A stretch of DNA of 64,000 bases, taken from contig JAHBTI010000015.1 in assembly GCA_019638705.1 (NCBI GenBank), positions 18,457 through 82,456 on the forward strand. The letters run 5' to 3'. The notes beneath the pieces are model-generated. The model was not told the origin of the DNA, ran no database searches, and saw only the letters and a program-made list of their open reading frames with translations. Origin of the DNA: Bacteroidota bacterium. GTDB taxonomy: Bacteria; Bacteroidota; Bacteroidia; B-17B0; Aurantibacillaceae. Below, one piece after another: positions 1-7,572 of this stretch (position 1 is the first letter of the stretch; the number at the start of each line of letters is the position of its first letter). The position numbers were made by a program, and so were the translations under genes.

Positions 1-710
1 GTATCATATCGGCACAGACCATCATATAAATTAGCGAACCAAATGTTACCTTTTTTATCTTCTATAATACTCATAATTTGACTGCTGAAACAACCATCTC
101 CGTTGACTTTAGTAAATCGGTTTAAAGAAGAATCGTAACGGCTCACACTTCCTGCTCTTTCGCCAGCCCAAATGTTTCCTGTATTATCTTCTAAAACACA
201 TTGAACAGCATCACTTCCTAATCCGTCTTTCATTGTAAAATGTGAGATGGATTTTTTATCAGTCTTTTCTGTAGATGGGGTATAACGGCATACTCCCCAG
301 CCATTTGTTCCAAACCAAAAATTTCCGTTTTTGTCTTCCAAAATAGAATTGATTTCGCCATTGCATACGGGTTCATTTTTCGTAATATCAGTAAATGATT
401 TTCCGTCATAATGACAAACACCTTTAGCAGTTCCAAACCAAATATTGCCAGCTTTGTCTTCTATAATAGTATAAATGAAGTTATCTGAAAGTCCATCACT
501 TTTTGTGAAATGAGTAAAGTTGTCTTTGTCAGTGTTGTATCGGTAAACCCCTTTACCAGTAGTTCCAAACCATAGATTTCCGCTATTGTCAAGTAAACTG
601 CAACGAAACATTTGTTCCAAGTCAGTTTTGTTTTGTCCGCTACAAAATGAAATACAGGCGAAAACAAAAAGGATTGAATAAATTAGTTTAAGTGTTAAAT
701 ATTTTTTCAT
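1..710 (-). CDS. Two-component-regulator-type propeller protein (partial)
   Basis: The reading frame is open from an ATG at 708-710 to the left edge, about 236 codons, so the C-terminus is missing. The N-terminus is hydrophobic and then reaches CSGQ, which looks like a signal peptide or lipoprotein signal. After it come five or more blades with the pattern EDxxGNIWFGT..GVxRYD, the Reg_prop repeat found in the periplasmic sensor part of hybrid two-component systems and in free-standing propellers. It is the first gene of the leftmost cassette, about 70 bases after the crossover point at 786/787. Whether a kinase domain follows cannot be seen. The family is clear; the function is not. Confidence 0.85.
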   Translation of the reverse strand, partial: MKKYLTLKLIYSILFVFACISFCSGQNKTDLEQMFRCSLLDNSGNLWFGTTGKGVYRYNTDKDNFTHFTKSDGLSDNFIYTIIEDKAGNIWFGTAKGVCHYDGKSFTDITKNEPVCNGEINSILEDKNGNFWFGTNGWGVCRYTPSTEKTDKKSISHFTMKDGLGSDAVQCVLEDNTGNIWAGERAGSVSRYDSSLNRFTKVNGDGCFSSQIMSIIEDKKGNIWFANLYDGLCRYD

Positions 711-778
711 TGGTCTGTTTACTTTTTAGTGTTTCTTTTTTTCTGTCAGTTTGATGTTAGCACTGTCGCCCTAGTATG

Positions 779-914
779 ACGCATAACGTCCCGGCGCTTG
801 GCGAGGTTGCGAACTTCGGAACCGATTGTTTTCTATCAAAGATAAAATTTCTTGCGAGAAATAAACGTGTATTTACCACAAAATTCGCAATCTTGCCAAA
901 CGCCTGTTACCTGC
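779..914 (-). other. attC-like site 1
   Basis: A 136-bp imperfect palindrome. On the - strand it opens with GCAGGTAACAGGCG and closes with ACGTTATGCGT. The inner arms are GTTTGGCAAGATTGCG against CGCAACCTCGCCAAGC, with unequal unpaired bases beside the terminal boxes. It lies only 5 bases after the DUF389 stop codon, as expected for the tail of a cassette. Its left-hand box GTTACCTGC (906-914) matches the start of the same cassette at 3807-3799. Confidence 0.78.
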
Positions 915-919
915 TGCCC

Positions 920-2218
920 TTATTCTTGCTTAATTAATTTCACATTTGTTGTTTTCAATTTTTGGTTTAACCAATTTCTGATTTTTTCTGTATCTACATT
1001 TTCCTTTTTATTGTCAATTTGATAAAGAACAACTGTTAGAACTTTTGTACTATCAGTATTTTGATTTATTGAATGTCTTCCAAACGATACATTTTTAAGT
1101 TCTGGAAATAATATTTTTAATTCTTTATGAATATCAGAATTATCAAATTTATATTCTCCAAGTTCATTTTGAAGATTATTTATTAAAACATCTTTTTCAG
1201 ATAAATTTTTATTTTGATTATTTACTTCATTTAAAATTTCACTTTTCAAATCTTTTGCATCTTGTTTTATTTCTAATTTTGTATTGCTAATATCGTATTG
1301 AATTAACCTTTGATTTAACACTTTTATTTCTTCAGCATTAAATTTTTTGGTCAAAAATGCGACTTCAATTTTTTTAGGATTTGAATTAAATTTTGTGTTC
1401 TTATAAATAATTGTGTAACCTTTATTTGTAAACTCGTTTGAGATAAATTGTTCTACTTTTTGAGCGTATTTTTTTTCATTGAGTAGATTATATGCTAAAT
1501 AAAAACTTGGAATTATCATAATCAAAATTAAAGAAGTGATACCGTATCTAATTTGTTTTTCAAATTTAGGATTCAAACTTCTTACAGGTTCATATTTTAG
1601 ATATTTAATTATCAAAAAAGTAGAAATACATATAAAAAAACAATTAATCGTGTATAAATAAAAAGCACCAAAAAAATAAGAAAAATTTCCTATCGCTAAA
1701 CCATAACCTGCTGTACAAAGAGGAGGCATTAAAGCCGTGGCGATAGCCACGCCTGGAATTGGATTTCCTTTTTCTACTCTTGTTAGAGCAATAACACCTA
1801 CTAAACCACCAAAAAAAGCGATAAGAACGTCATAAATATTTGGAGATGTTCTTGCTAATAGTTCTGATTGAGCTTCTTTAAATGGACTTATGTAAAAATA
1901 GATTGAAGCAACTGCTAAACTTACAATTGTTGCTATTAATAAATTTTTCCCTGACTTTTTTAGTAGATCAAAATCATAAATTGCCAAGGCTAAACCTGCT
2001 CCAACGATAGGACTCATTAGTGGAGAAATAAGCATTGCGCCAATTATTACTGCTGTTGAATTTACATTTAAACCAACCGATGCAATTACAATAGCACAAG
2101 CTAAAATCCATAAATTAGAACCACGAAAAGAGATATTAGATTTTATATTTTCTAAAACTTTTTTTTGTTCTTCTTCGCCTTTATGAAGACTAATAAAATC
2201 AAAAATTTTATTGCTCAT
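920..2218 (-). CDS. DUF389 (TIGR00341-type) membrane protein
   Basis: 432 residues. About residues 35-245 hold several membrane segments with the family signature NSTAVIIGAMLISPLMSPIVG and a second conserved block GNPIPGVAIATALMPPLC. A further segment lies near 230-250, and a charged soluble C-terminal half follows (about 250-432) with coiled-coil character. The biochemical role of DUF389 proteins is not established. The start codon overlaps the end of nhaA by 11 bases, so the two are translationally coupled. It is the last gene of its cassette and ends directly at attC-like site 1. The sequence is noticeably more AT-rich than the core genes further right, consistent with transfer. Confidence 0.88.
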   Translation of the reverse strand: MSNKIFDFISLHKGEEEQKKVLENIKSNISFRGSNLWILACAIVIASVGLNVNSTAVIIGAMLISPLMSPIVGAGLALAIYDFDLLKKSGKNLLIATIVSLAVASIYFYISPFKEAQSELLARTSPNIYDVLIAFFGGLVGVIALTRVEKGNPIPGVAIATALMPPLCTAGYGLAIGNFSYFFGAFYLYTINCFFICISTFLIIKYLKYEPVRSLNPKFEKQIRYGITSLILIMIIPSFYLAYNLLNEKKYAQKVEQFISNEFTNKGYTIIYKNTKFNSNPKKIEVAFLTKKFNAEEIKVLNQRLIQYDISNTKLEIKQDAKDLKSEILNEVNNQNKNLSEKDVLINNLQNELGEYKFDNSDIHKELKILFPELKNVSFGRHSINQNTDSTKVLTVVLYQIDNKKENVDTEKIRNWLNQKLKTTNVKLIKQE

Positions 2219-3362
2219 CGTCTATATATGTTTTGTTTAAAATTCCATTCAGAACAAAAAAGCCTAAAAGCCCTGCAATTAATGAGGAAATTAAAATTAT
2301 TAATTTTGAGTTATTTATTATTGTTTCGTTGTCAAATGCAAGCAAGGTTACAAAAATTGACATTGTAAATCCTATTCCTGCCAAAAGGCCAACGCCAAAA
2401 ATTGATTTCCAATTTAGATCTGTTGGTAATTTGCAAAGACCAAACGTCACGGCTAAAAAAGTAAAAATAAATATACCTAATGGTTTGCCTACGATTAGTC
2501 CAAGTGCAATGCCTAAACTATTGTTTTCTGTCAATGTTTGTGATATGTCGCCACTAAAAACGATTGCTGTGTTTGCCAAGGCAAAAATTGGCAAAATGAT
2601 AAACGCAACTGGTTTATGTAAAAAATGTTGTAAGATAAAGGAAGTTGATTTTTCGCCTCCATTTCCAAATGGAATAGCAAAAGCCAACAGAACGCCTGTA
2701 ATAGTGGCGTGAACACCTGAATGAAGCATAAAATACCACATTGCAACTCCACCTATTAAATACGGAAATAAATTTCTTACTTTTAGTTTTCCAATGATAA
2801 ATAACAAAAGCCAAATACCTAATGCAATAAATAAGTTTGTCCAAAGTAAGGTTTTTGTATAAAAAATTGCAATGATAATTATTGCACCCAAGTCGTCAAT
2901 AACGGCTAATGCGGTCAAAAATATTTTAAGTGAAGTTGGTACCCGATTTCCTAACAATGATAATATTCCCAATGCAAAAGCAATGTCAGTTGCCATTGGA
3001 ATTCCTGCTCCTGATTGTGTTGCAGTTCCAAAATTGAATAGCAAAAAAATTCCTGCTGGAATTAACATTCCACCCAATGCTCCAAAAATTGGCAATAAAG
3101 CATCTTTTATGTTTGAAAGTTCGCCTTGATAAATTTCTCTTTCTAATTCCAAACCAATGAGCAAAAAGAAAATTGTCATTAGTCCGTCATTTATCCAATG
3201 CTCAAAACTATGCCCTGCAAATTGAGTTTGAAAAAAGTCGTGATAACTTGTGCCATAATTTGAGTTAGCAAGTAAAAGCGATAAAATAGTACAAGCAATT
3301 AACACAAGTCCTCCTGTTTTTTCGCTGTTGAAAAAATCTTTAAATAATGTAGTTGCTTTCAT
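2208..3362 (-). CDS. nhaA: Na+/H+ antiporter NhaA
   Basis: 384 residues, normal length for NhaA, with about twelve hydrophobic segments. It exchanges protons for sodium or lithium across the inner membrane and protects against salt and alkaline pH. The paired aspartates of the ion site are present in VIDDLGAI (residues 156-157), as is the conserved ATDIAFALGIL block (Asp126). The GVHATITGVLLAF and GIGFTMSIFVTLLAF signatures are also seen. It is the middle gene of a three-gene cassette, 3 bases after the small membrane protein and overlapping DUF389. A stress-tolerance gene fits an accessory cassette. Confidence 0.95.
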   Translation of the reverse strand: MKATTLFKDFFNSEKTGGLVLIACTILSLLLANSNYGTSYHDFFQTQFAGHSFEHWINDGLMTIFFLLIGLELEREIYQGELSNIKDALLPIFGALGGMLIPAGIFLLFNFGTATQSGAGIPMATDIAFALGILSLLGNRVPTSLKIFLTALAVIDDLGAIIIIAIFYTKTLLWTNLFIALGIWLLLFIIGKLKVRNLFPYLIGGVAMWYFMLHSGVHATITGVLLAFAIPFGNGGEKSTSFILQHFLHKPVAFIILPIFALANTAIVFSGDISQTLTENNSLGIALGLIVGKPLGIFIFTFLAVTFGLCKLPTDLNWKSIFGVGLLAGIGFTMSIFVTLLAFDNETIINNSKLIILISSLIAGLLGFFVLNGILNKTYIDDEQ

Positions 3363-3365
3363 TTG

Positions 3366-3755
3366 TTATATAACGCTATAAATTAACCAAGTTCCAATTA
3401 AAAAAGCGAATGGCGAAATTAACTGAAAATAAATTGGCTTTAAAATATCTGCTGCTTTTAATGAAAAATTATGGTGCAGTTGTCTTGGAACAAAATACAA
3501 AACCAAAGAAGTTAGCAACATAAACCAACCAAATATTTTAAAAATGTCTGGATATTTTGAATTGTCTGCCGACAAAATAAGTCCAACGGCAGGAATTATT
3601 CTGGTAGTGATTTCGGCATAGTTAATAAAATTGGTACTTCCTGCTTTTCTCAAAATGTCATTTGCTTTTTTAGGATTGAAAAGCATCAAAAGTCCAACGC
3701 AAATAAAAAATATTCCGAAAAGTATAATTGTCCATTTTGATAATATGTCTATCAT
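3366..3755 (-). CDS. Small membrane protein of unknown function
   Basis: 129 residues from the ATG at 3755. A longer frame starts at 3842, but its first 29 codons run through the palindromic attC-like site 2, so 3755 is preferred. About four hydrophobic segments are visible (residues 7-27, 48-62, 73-89, 108-126), and a soluble loop contains FNPKKANDILRKAG. I do not recognise the family. It is the first gene of the NhaA-DUF389 cassette and lies 44 bases past the crossover point at 3806/3807 plus a short leader. A role accessory to the transporters is possible, but nothing in the sequence shows it. Confidence 0.7.
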   Translation of the reverse strand: MIDILSKWTIILFGIFFICVGLLMLFNPKKANDILRKAGSTNFINYAEITTRIIPAVGLILSADNSKYPDIFKIFGWFMLLTSLVLYFVPRQLHHNFSLKAADILKPIYFQLISPFAFLIGTWLIYSVI

Positions 3756-3798
3756 TTTTATCTGTCTGTTAGTTGTTTGTAAGGTCGCTCGTAGGGTT

Positions 3799-3933
3799 GC
3801 AGGTAACGTTTTGCGGCTTGGCGAAGGTGGCGATTTAACCACAAATGTTCATACGAAGCACACACTTCAAATTTACGAAAAACTGTCATACGAAGCACTG
3901 AACCGCCACTTTTGCCAAACCGCTGTTAGTGGC
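3799..3933 (-). other. attC-like site 2
   Basis: A 135-bp palindrome. On the - strand it opens GCCACTAACAGCGG and closes AAAACGTTACCTGC. The inner arms GGTTTGGCAAAAGTGGCGG and CGCCACCTTCGCCAAGCC pair with G-T wobbles, and a run of As beside the right box is left unpaired. The outer box GTTAGTGGC (3925-3933) matches the start of the ArsR cassette at 5242-5234. The other end (3807-3799) matches attC-like site 1. Inner arm sequences are shared with sites 1 and 3. Confidence 0.8.
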
Positions 3934-3956
3934 TGGGCTTCTTTGTTTTCCGTCTG

Positions 3957-4163
3957 TCAGCAACATTTTTTGTCCTGCTGAATTGGTGGACAAGCAACAC
4001 TTCCGTAGCTACAATAAACACAGCAGTCGCCTTGTTTTGGTTTTAGAACTTGTTTGCATTTTTCACATTCGTAAAAATATTGGCAAGCGTCTGTCGGCAT
4101 TGTTTCTTCTTTCTTATGTCCGCAGTTGGGGCAAGTTATTGTTGATTGTAATTTGATTTCCAT
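3957..4163 (-). CDS. GDCCVxC domain protein
   Basis: 68 residues with eleven cysteines. A CPNCGHKKEE zinc-ribbon-like start is followed by CEKCKQVLKPK and then the family signature GDCCVYCSYG, ending in CPPIQQDKKCC. Proteins with this motif are small metal-binding proteins that usually sit in mercury or other heavy-metal resistance loci. Their exact role is not established. It follows merTP by one base and shares its cassette with ArsR, so it probably belongs to the same metal response. The cassette ends 24 bases later at attC-like site 2. Confidence 0.9.
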   Translation of the reverse strand: MEIKLQSTITCPNCGHKKEETMPTDACQYFYECEKCKQVLKPKQGDCCVYCSYGSVACPPIQQDKKCC

Positions 4164-4164
4164 T

Positions 4165-4764
4165 TTAATTTTCTTTTTTGTCGGTTACAGAATATCCTGT
4201 TGAGTTTATTGCTTTTTCGATTTCAGAAATATTTGTTTTTGAGTTGTCAAATTCTATGATTGCATTTCCATTTTCATATGAAGCGTTTGAACTTATTATT
4301 CCTGTCAATTTATTTACTTCGTGATTTACGTGTTCTTCGCAACTCGCACAAGTCATTCCGCTAATCGTAAATTTTACTTTTTGAATATTGGATTTGTCCA
4401 CTACTATGATTTGCTTTTCTTTCTTTGGGTAGAAAATGCTTGAATAGTATGGAAAGGCAAGCATAACGATTGCAAATGCTGTTACAATTCCTAAAAACAT
4501 TTTTGACTGAATGAATTTTGGTTTTTCTTCTGTCTCACAGTTGCAGTCAATTTGCTTTTTAGGTTTCAACTTTTGATACCAAGCAAAACCAAGAACCAAA
4601 ATTGTCAAACCGATAAAATACGGTCTGAAAGGTTCGAGCCAAGAAAAAGTAGAAGCAAGTCCGCTTGTTCCTGCAATGAGAGCCAAGACAGGTGTAATGC
4701 AACACAATGAAGCTGCAATTGCTGTTAAAAGTCCTGCTCCGATTAGTTTGTTGTCTGTTTTCAT
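4165..4764 (-). CDS. merTP: Mercuric transport fusion protein MerTP
   Basis: 199 residues. The N-terminal MerT-like part has three hydrophobic segments (about 8-35, 47-64, 88-112) and the vicinal pair SLCCITP (Cys21, Cys22). A cytoplasmic-type DCNC pair follows at 74-76. The C-terminal 70 residues are a heavy-metal-associated domain with GMTCASC (Cys139, Cys142), equivalent to MerP. The fusion brings mercuric ion across the inner membrane. No mercuric reductase (merA) is present in the cassette, so on its own it would take mercury up without reducing it; a merA may lie elsewhere, or another metal may be moved. Its start overlaps the ArsR stop by 4 bases. Confidence 0.9.
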   Translation of the reverse strand: MKTDNKLIGAGLLTAIAASLCCITPVLALIAGTSGLASTFSWLEPFRPYFIGLTILVLGFAWYQKLKPKKQIDCNCETEEKPKFIQSKMFLGIVTAFAIVMLAFPYYSSIFYPKKEKQIIVVDKSNIQKVKFTISGMTCASCEEHVNHEVNKLTGIISSNASYENGNAIIEFDNSKTNISEIEKAINSTGYSVTDKKEN

Positions 4765-5135
4765 AATGTTTCTAATATTTTGTTTTCGTCAAGTATTTTG
4801 AAAAACGGTTTCAGCATTTTTTCATACTCTTTTGTTAATGAGTAAAAAATGGTTTGAGCTTCTCTTTCTGTTTCAATGAGTTTTCTGTCTTTGAGTTTTC
4901 GCAAGTGTTGTGAAACCGCTGAAATTGTCATACCAAGAATATCGCTTATATCACAAACACAAAGTCGTTTTTCTTCATAGATCAGAAAGAGAATTTTCAG
5001 TCTTACGTTGTTTCCTGCCAATTCAAGTCCGTTTGATAAATAGTCAAATGAGCCGTTGAGTTCTGAAACTCTGTCTTTACAGCGATTTATTTGTTTAATG
5101 TCCGCTTGTTGTCGTATGCAAGAATTGTTGTCCAT
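4761..5135 (-). CDS. ArsR/SmtB-family metal-responsive repressor
   Basis: 124 residues. A winged-helix domain spans about 35-105, with the metal-sensing motif LCVCD (Cys59, Cys61) in the alpha-3 position typical of ArsR/CadC/MerR-like sensors and a recognition helix SAVSQHLRKLK. Further cysteines occur at 6 and 19. It is the first gene of the merTP cassette and overlaps merTP, so it probably represses the operon until metal binds. A TAnnTTTG promoter box ends 4 bases before the start codon, so the message may be leaderless. Residues 1-30 are the least conserved part. Confidence 0.9.
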   Translation of the reverse strand: MDNNSCIRQQADIKQINRCKDRVSELNGSFDYLSNGLELAGNNVRLKILFLIYEEKRLCVCDISDILGMTISAVSQHLRKLKDRKLIETEREAQTIFYSLTKEYEKMLKPFFKILDENKILETL

Positions 5136-5139
5136 AGTA

Positions 5140-5169
5140 CAAAGGTAGTCAATTTGCTTATTTAAGCAA
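5140..5169 (-). promoter_or_regulatory. ArsR operon promoter and operator palindrome
   Basis: On the - strand TACCTTTG (5147-5140) fits the Bacteroidota -7 consensus TAnnTTTG. Immediately upstream lies TTGCTTAAATAAGCAA (5169-5154), two perfect 7-base arms around AA. It covers the area between the -7 and -33 boxes, where an ArsR/SmtB repressor would block the polymerase. Autoregulation is inferred from this position. Confidence 0.65.
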
Positions 5170-5233
5170 CTACTAAAATACGAAACATCAAAAAGAACCC
5201 GATTTGTCTGTCGGGTTGTGTCGTCATAGCCTT

Positions 5234-5370
5234 GCCACTAACGTTTTTGGGCTTGGCGAAGGTGGGGTTTAGAAAGTACTAAAGTTCAAATTTAGTACAA
5301 AAGTTAATAGAAACTACAAATGTTCAGCCTAGTACTAAAGCCCCACTTTTGCCAAACCCATGTTAGCGGT
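5234..5370 (-). other. attC-like site 3
   Basis: A 137-bp palindrome. On the - strand it opens ACCGCTAACATGGG and closes AAAACGTTAGTGGC. Inner arms GGGTTTGGCAAAAGTGGGG and CCCCACCTTCGCCAAGCCC pair along 19 positions with wobbles; an AAAAA tract remains unpaired. The box GTTAGCGGT (5362-5370) equals the start of the TetR-KS cassette (7313-7305). The box at 5242-5234 equals the one on site 2. Confidence 0.8.
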
Positions 5371-5385
5371 TCGTTCTTTTTCTCG

Positions 5386-6636
5386 TTATGGGTTCTCTTC
5401 AAACTTCTTGAAAATAGAACTTGCAATGTGTCCGCCAAAGCCAAAAGTATTACTCATTGCATAGTTGACATTCCTTTTTTGAGCAGTCCCAAGTGTCAAA
5501 TTAAATTTATCCGCAAATTCAGGTTCTATTTGTTCTGAGTTTATCGTTGGTGGGATAATGCTTTCTTGAATAGCTTTTATACAAGCAATGGCTTCAATCG
5601 CTCCTGCACCGCCAAGTAAATGTCCTGTCATAGATTTTGTGGCACTTATATTTGCATTTGGCTTTATACCAAATACTTTTTCCATTGCTTTCAATTCACT
5701 CAGATCTCCCGTAGGTGTAGATGTGGCATGTGCATTAATGTAGTCTATTTGGTTAGGATTAATTCCTGCTTCCTCTAATGCAAGAGTCATACCTAAAATT
5801 GCACCTTCGCCATCGGGGTGCGTACCAGTCAAATGATACGCATCGCCTGCAAGTCCACCGCCAACTATTTCTGCAAGTATAATTGCATTTCTTTTAATAG
5901 CGTGCTCATAACTTTCAAGAATAATTGCACCTGCACCTTCTCCTAACACAAAACCATCTCTTGTAATATCAAAGGGTTTTGATGCTTTGATAAAATTTTC
6001 GTTTTGCGTTGACAATGCTTTTGAAGCATTAAAACCACCTATCGAAGTTTGTGTAATTGACGCCTCAGAACCTCCTGTAATTATCAAATCTGCTTTGTTC
6101 CAACGAATATAATTAAATGCATCTATAATGGCAGTATTACTTGCTGAACACGCAGAAGCAGTTGTATAATTAACTCCTCTAAGTCCGTATTTAATTGAAA
6201 TAATGCCAGATGCGATATTAATAATTCTTTTGGGTATAAAAAAAGGATTAAATCTCGGTATTCCATCACTTTTAATAAATTCGCTTAATTGTTCCTCAAA
6301 AGTAGAAACTCCGCCATCTCCTGAACCCCAAATGACGCCAATTCTATCTTTGTTTAACGTTTCAAAATCAATATTTGCATTTTTTATCGCCTCGTCTGTT
6401 ACCAACAATGCATATTGCGTAAACAGGTCATATTTTCTTATTTCATTTTTTTCAAAAATATTCTGAGGGGCAAAATTCTTTACCTCACAAGCAAATCTTG
6501 TTTTAAATTTTGAAGTGTCAAATTTAGAAATTAATGTTGCCCCACTAATACCATTAATCAACGAGTGCCAATATTCAGCTACATTGTTTCCAATTGGAGT
6601 TACTGCTCCTAATCCTGTAATTACTACTCTTTTCAT
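5386..6636 (-). CDS. Beta-ketoacyl-ACP synthase II-like (FabF family)
   Basis: 416 residues, normal length for a KAS II enzyme. The catalytic triad is complete: Cys163 in TTASACSASNTA, His303 in NAHATSTPTG and His339 in SMTGHLLGGAGA. Lys334 and the C-terminal NTFGFGGHI block are also present. Such enzymes condense acyl chains with malonyl-ACP in fatty-acid, polyketide or aryl polyene synthesis. No acyl carrier protein or other pathway gene lies in the cassette, so it must draw on the host fatty-acid system or act as a substitute KAS. Its start overlaps the TetR stop by one base (TAATG), so the pair is coupled. It ends 16 bases before attC-like site 3. Confidence 0.92.
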   Translation of the reverse strand: MKRVVITGLGAVTPIGNNVAEYWHSLINGISGATLISKFDTSKFKTRFACEVKNFAPQNIFEKNEIRKYDLFTQYALLVTDEAIKNANIDFETLNKDRIGVIWGSGDGGVSTFEEQLSEFIKSDGIPRFNPFFIPKRIINIASGIISIKYGLRGVNYTTASACSASNTAIIDAFNYIRWNKADLIITGGSEASITQTSIGGFNASKALSTQNENFIKASKPFDITRDGFVLGEGAGAIILESYEHAIKRNAIILAEIVGGGLAGDAYHLTGTHPDGEGAILGMTLALEEAGINPNQIDYINAHATSTPTGDLSELKAMEKVFGIKPNANISATKSMTGHLLGGAGAIEAIACIKAIQESIIPPTINSEQIEPEFADKFNLTLGTAQKRNVNYAMSNTFGFGGHIASSIFKKFEENP

Positions 6637-7193
6637 TAGATATGTGGTCTTAAATCTTTAATTATGGCTTCTTTTACAATATCAAAATCCTCTGCTTGGG
6701 TAAGTCGAGATAATTGAACTATAGCTAAAATATTAGTTATTATCATTAACGCTTTTGTCCTTGGTGTAGTTTGAAATTCGAACATTTTTTGTTTTTTTCC
6801 TTCTGTTAAAATTTCAGTAACCCAAAGCAAAACAAGCTCAGCAAAGTTTTTTAGTTCATTTTTTATGCTGTCTTCAACCGTGTTTAAGTCTGTTGCTAAA
6901 GAACCAACAAGGCAAACTTTATTTTCCGATTTTATTTGAGAGTAGATTGATAGAAAACCATTTAGTTTTTGCAAAGGTGACTTGTTTTCAAACTCCTTTT
7001 TTAAATACTCAAACCGTTCAATATGTTCCTTTATGGTTGCTACACCTAAATCCGATTTAGTGGGAAAATGATAATGAATTGAAGCGGTTTTAATCCCAAT
7101 CTTGTTAGAAATATCTTTAAAACTAAAGGCGTTAAAACCATTACTTCTGATAAGATGGTCGGCTGTGTCAATAATTGTTTCTCTTGTTGTCAT
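6636..7193 (-). CDS. TetR/AcrR-family regulator
   Basis: 185 residues from the ATG at 7193 (MTTRETIIDTADHLIR). A frame starting at 7214 is rejected because its first codons lie inside the -7 promoter box at 7219-7212. The N-terminal helix-turn-helix is SFKDISNKIGIKTASIHYHF (about 28-47). The C-terminal part is the all-helical ligand-binding and dimer domain. It is the first gene of a cassette and translationally coupled to the ketoacyl synthase, which it probably controls. An imperfect palindrome over its own promoter suggests autoregulation. The ligand cannot be predicted. Confidence 0.88.
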   Translation of the reverse strand: MTTRETIIDTADHLIRSNGFNAFSFKDISNKIGIKTASIHYHFPTKSDLGVATIKEHIERFEYLKKEFENKSPLQKLNGFLSIYSQIKSENKVCLVGSLATDLNTVEDSIKNELKNFAELVLLWVTEILTEGKKQKMFEFQTTPRTKALMIITNILAIVQLSRLTQAEDFDIVKEAIIKDLRPHI

Positions 7194-7211
7194 AAAATAA
7201 ATATCTTTCAG

Positions 7212-7238
7212 CAAAGATACTACCTATTAGTAGATAGG
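7212..7238 (-). promoter_or_regulatory. TetR promoter and imperfect operator
   Basis: TATCTTTG (7219-7212, - strand) fits TAnnTTTG. The adjoining 18-mer CTATCTACTAATAGGTAG (7237-7220) matches its own reverse complement at 14 of 18 positions, a plausible TetR operator just upstream of the -7 box. Confidence 0.6.
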
Positions 7239-7304
7239 CAAAATATTTTATAATTTTTTATTAATTAAGAAAATTGGATTGTAGGTGGGTGTTGTTTTAG
7301 AATG

Positions 7305-7442
7305 ACCGCTAACGTTTCTCAGCTATACGCAGGCAGGGATTTTAACCACTGAACTTCCTACGAAGAACTGAACTTCAAATTTACCACTTTCCTGTCTTAC
7401 GAAGCACGAACCCCCTGCTTGCGTATAGGTGATGTTATGCGG
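7305..7442 (-). other. attC-like site 4
   Basis: A 138-bp palindrome. On the - strand it opens CCGCATAACATCACC and closes GAAACGTTAGCGGT. The inner arms CTATACGCAAGCAGGG and CCCTGCCTGCGTATAG differ in sequence from sites 1-3 but sit at the same distance from the ends, as expected for structure-recognised sites. The loop region shares words such as TTCAAATTTAC with site 2. The box GTTATGCGG (7434-7442) equals the array boundary at 8441-8433. Confidence 0.8.
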
Positions 7443-7473
7443 TCGGCTTTCATTTTCTCTTCTTTCTCGTTAA

Positions 7474-7499
7474 TTTGTCAAGCAAAGTTACTAAATTTG
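7474..7499 (+). promoter_or_regulatory. Possible erm(F) promoter
   Basis: TAAATTTG at 7492-7499 fits TAnnTTTG and lies 74 bases before the erm(F) start. A TTTG at 7474-7477 is present, but the spacing of 14 is shorter than the usual 19-21, so only the -7 box is persuasive. No IS4351-type element, which drives erm(F) in Bacteroides, is seen beside the gene. Confidence 0.35.
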
Positions 7500-7572
7500 C
7501 AGTCAAGCAATTTCAATTTTTGAATTATGAATTGTGATTTGAATTCAAGTATTCACCTGTAAGAAGTTACTA

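Noticed and set aside
2233..2712. A 159-codon frame on the + strand across nhaA
   Set aside because: It is antisense to a clearly conserved nhaA and has no recognisable family.
3756..3842. Longer start for the small membrane protein
   Set aside because: Those codons are part of attC-like site 2.
779..7442. Reading the four long palindromes as ordinary transcription terminators or REP repeats
   Set aside because: They are about 136 bp with no T run, have constant length, and their end boxes pair per cassette, which terminators and dispersed repeats would not show.
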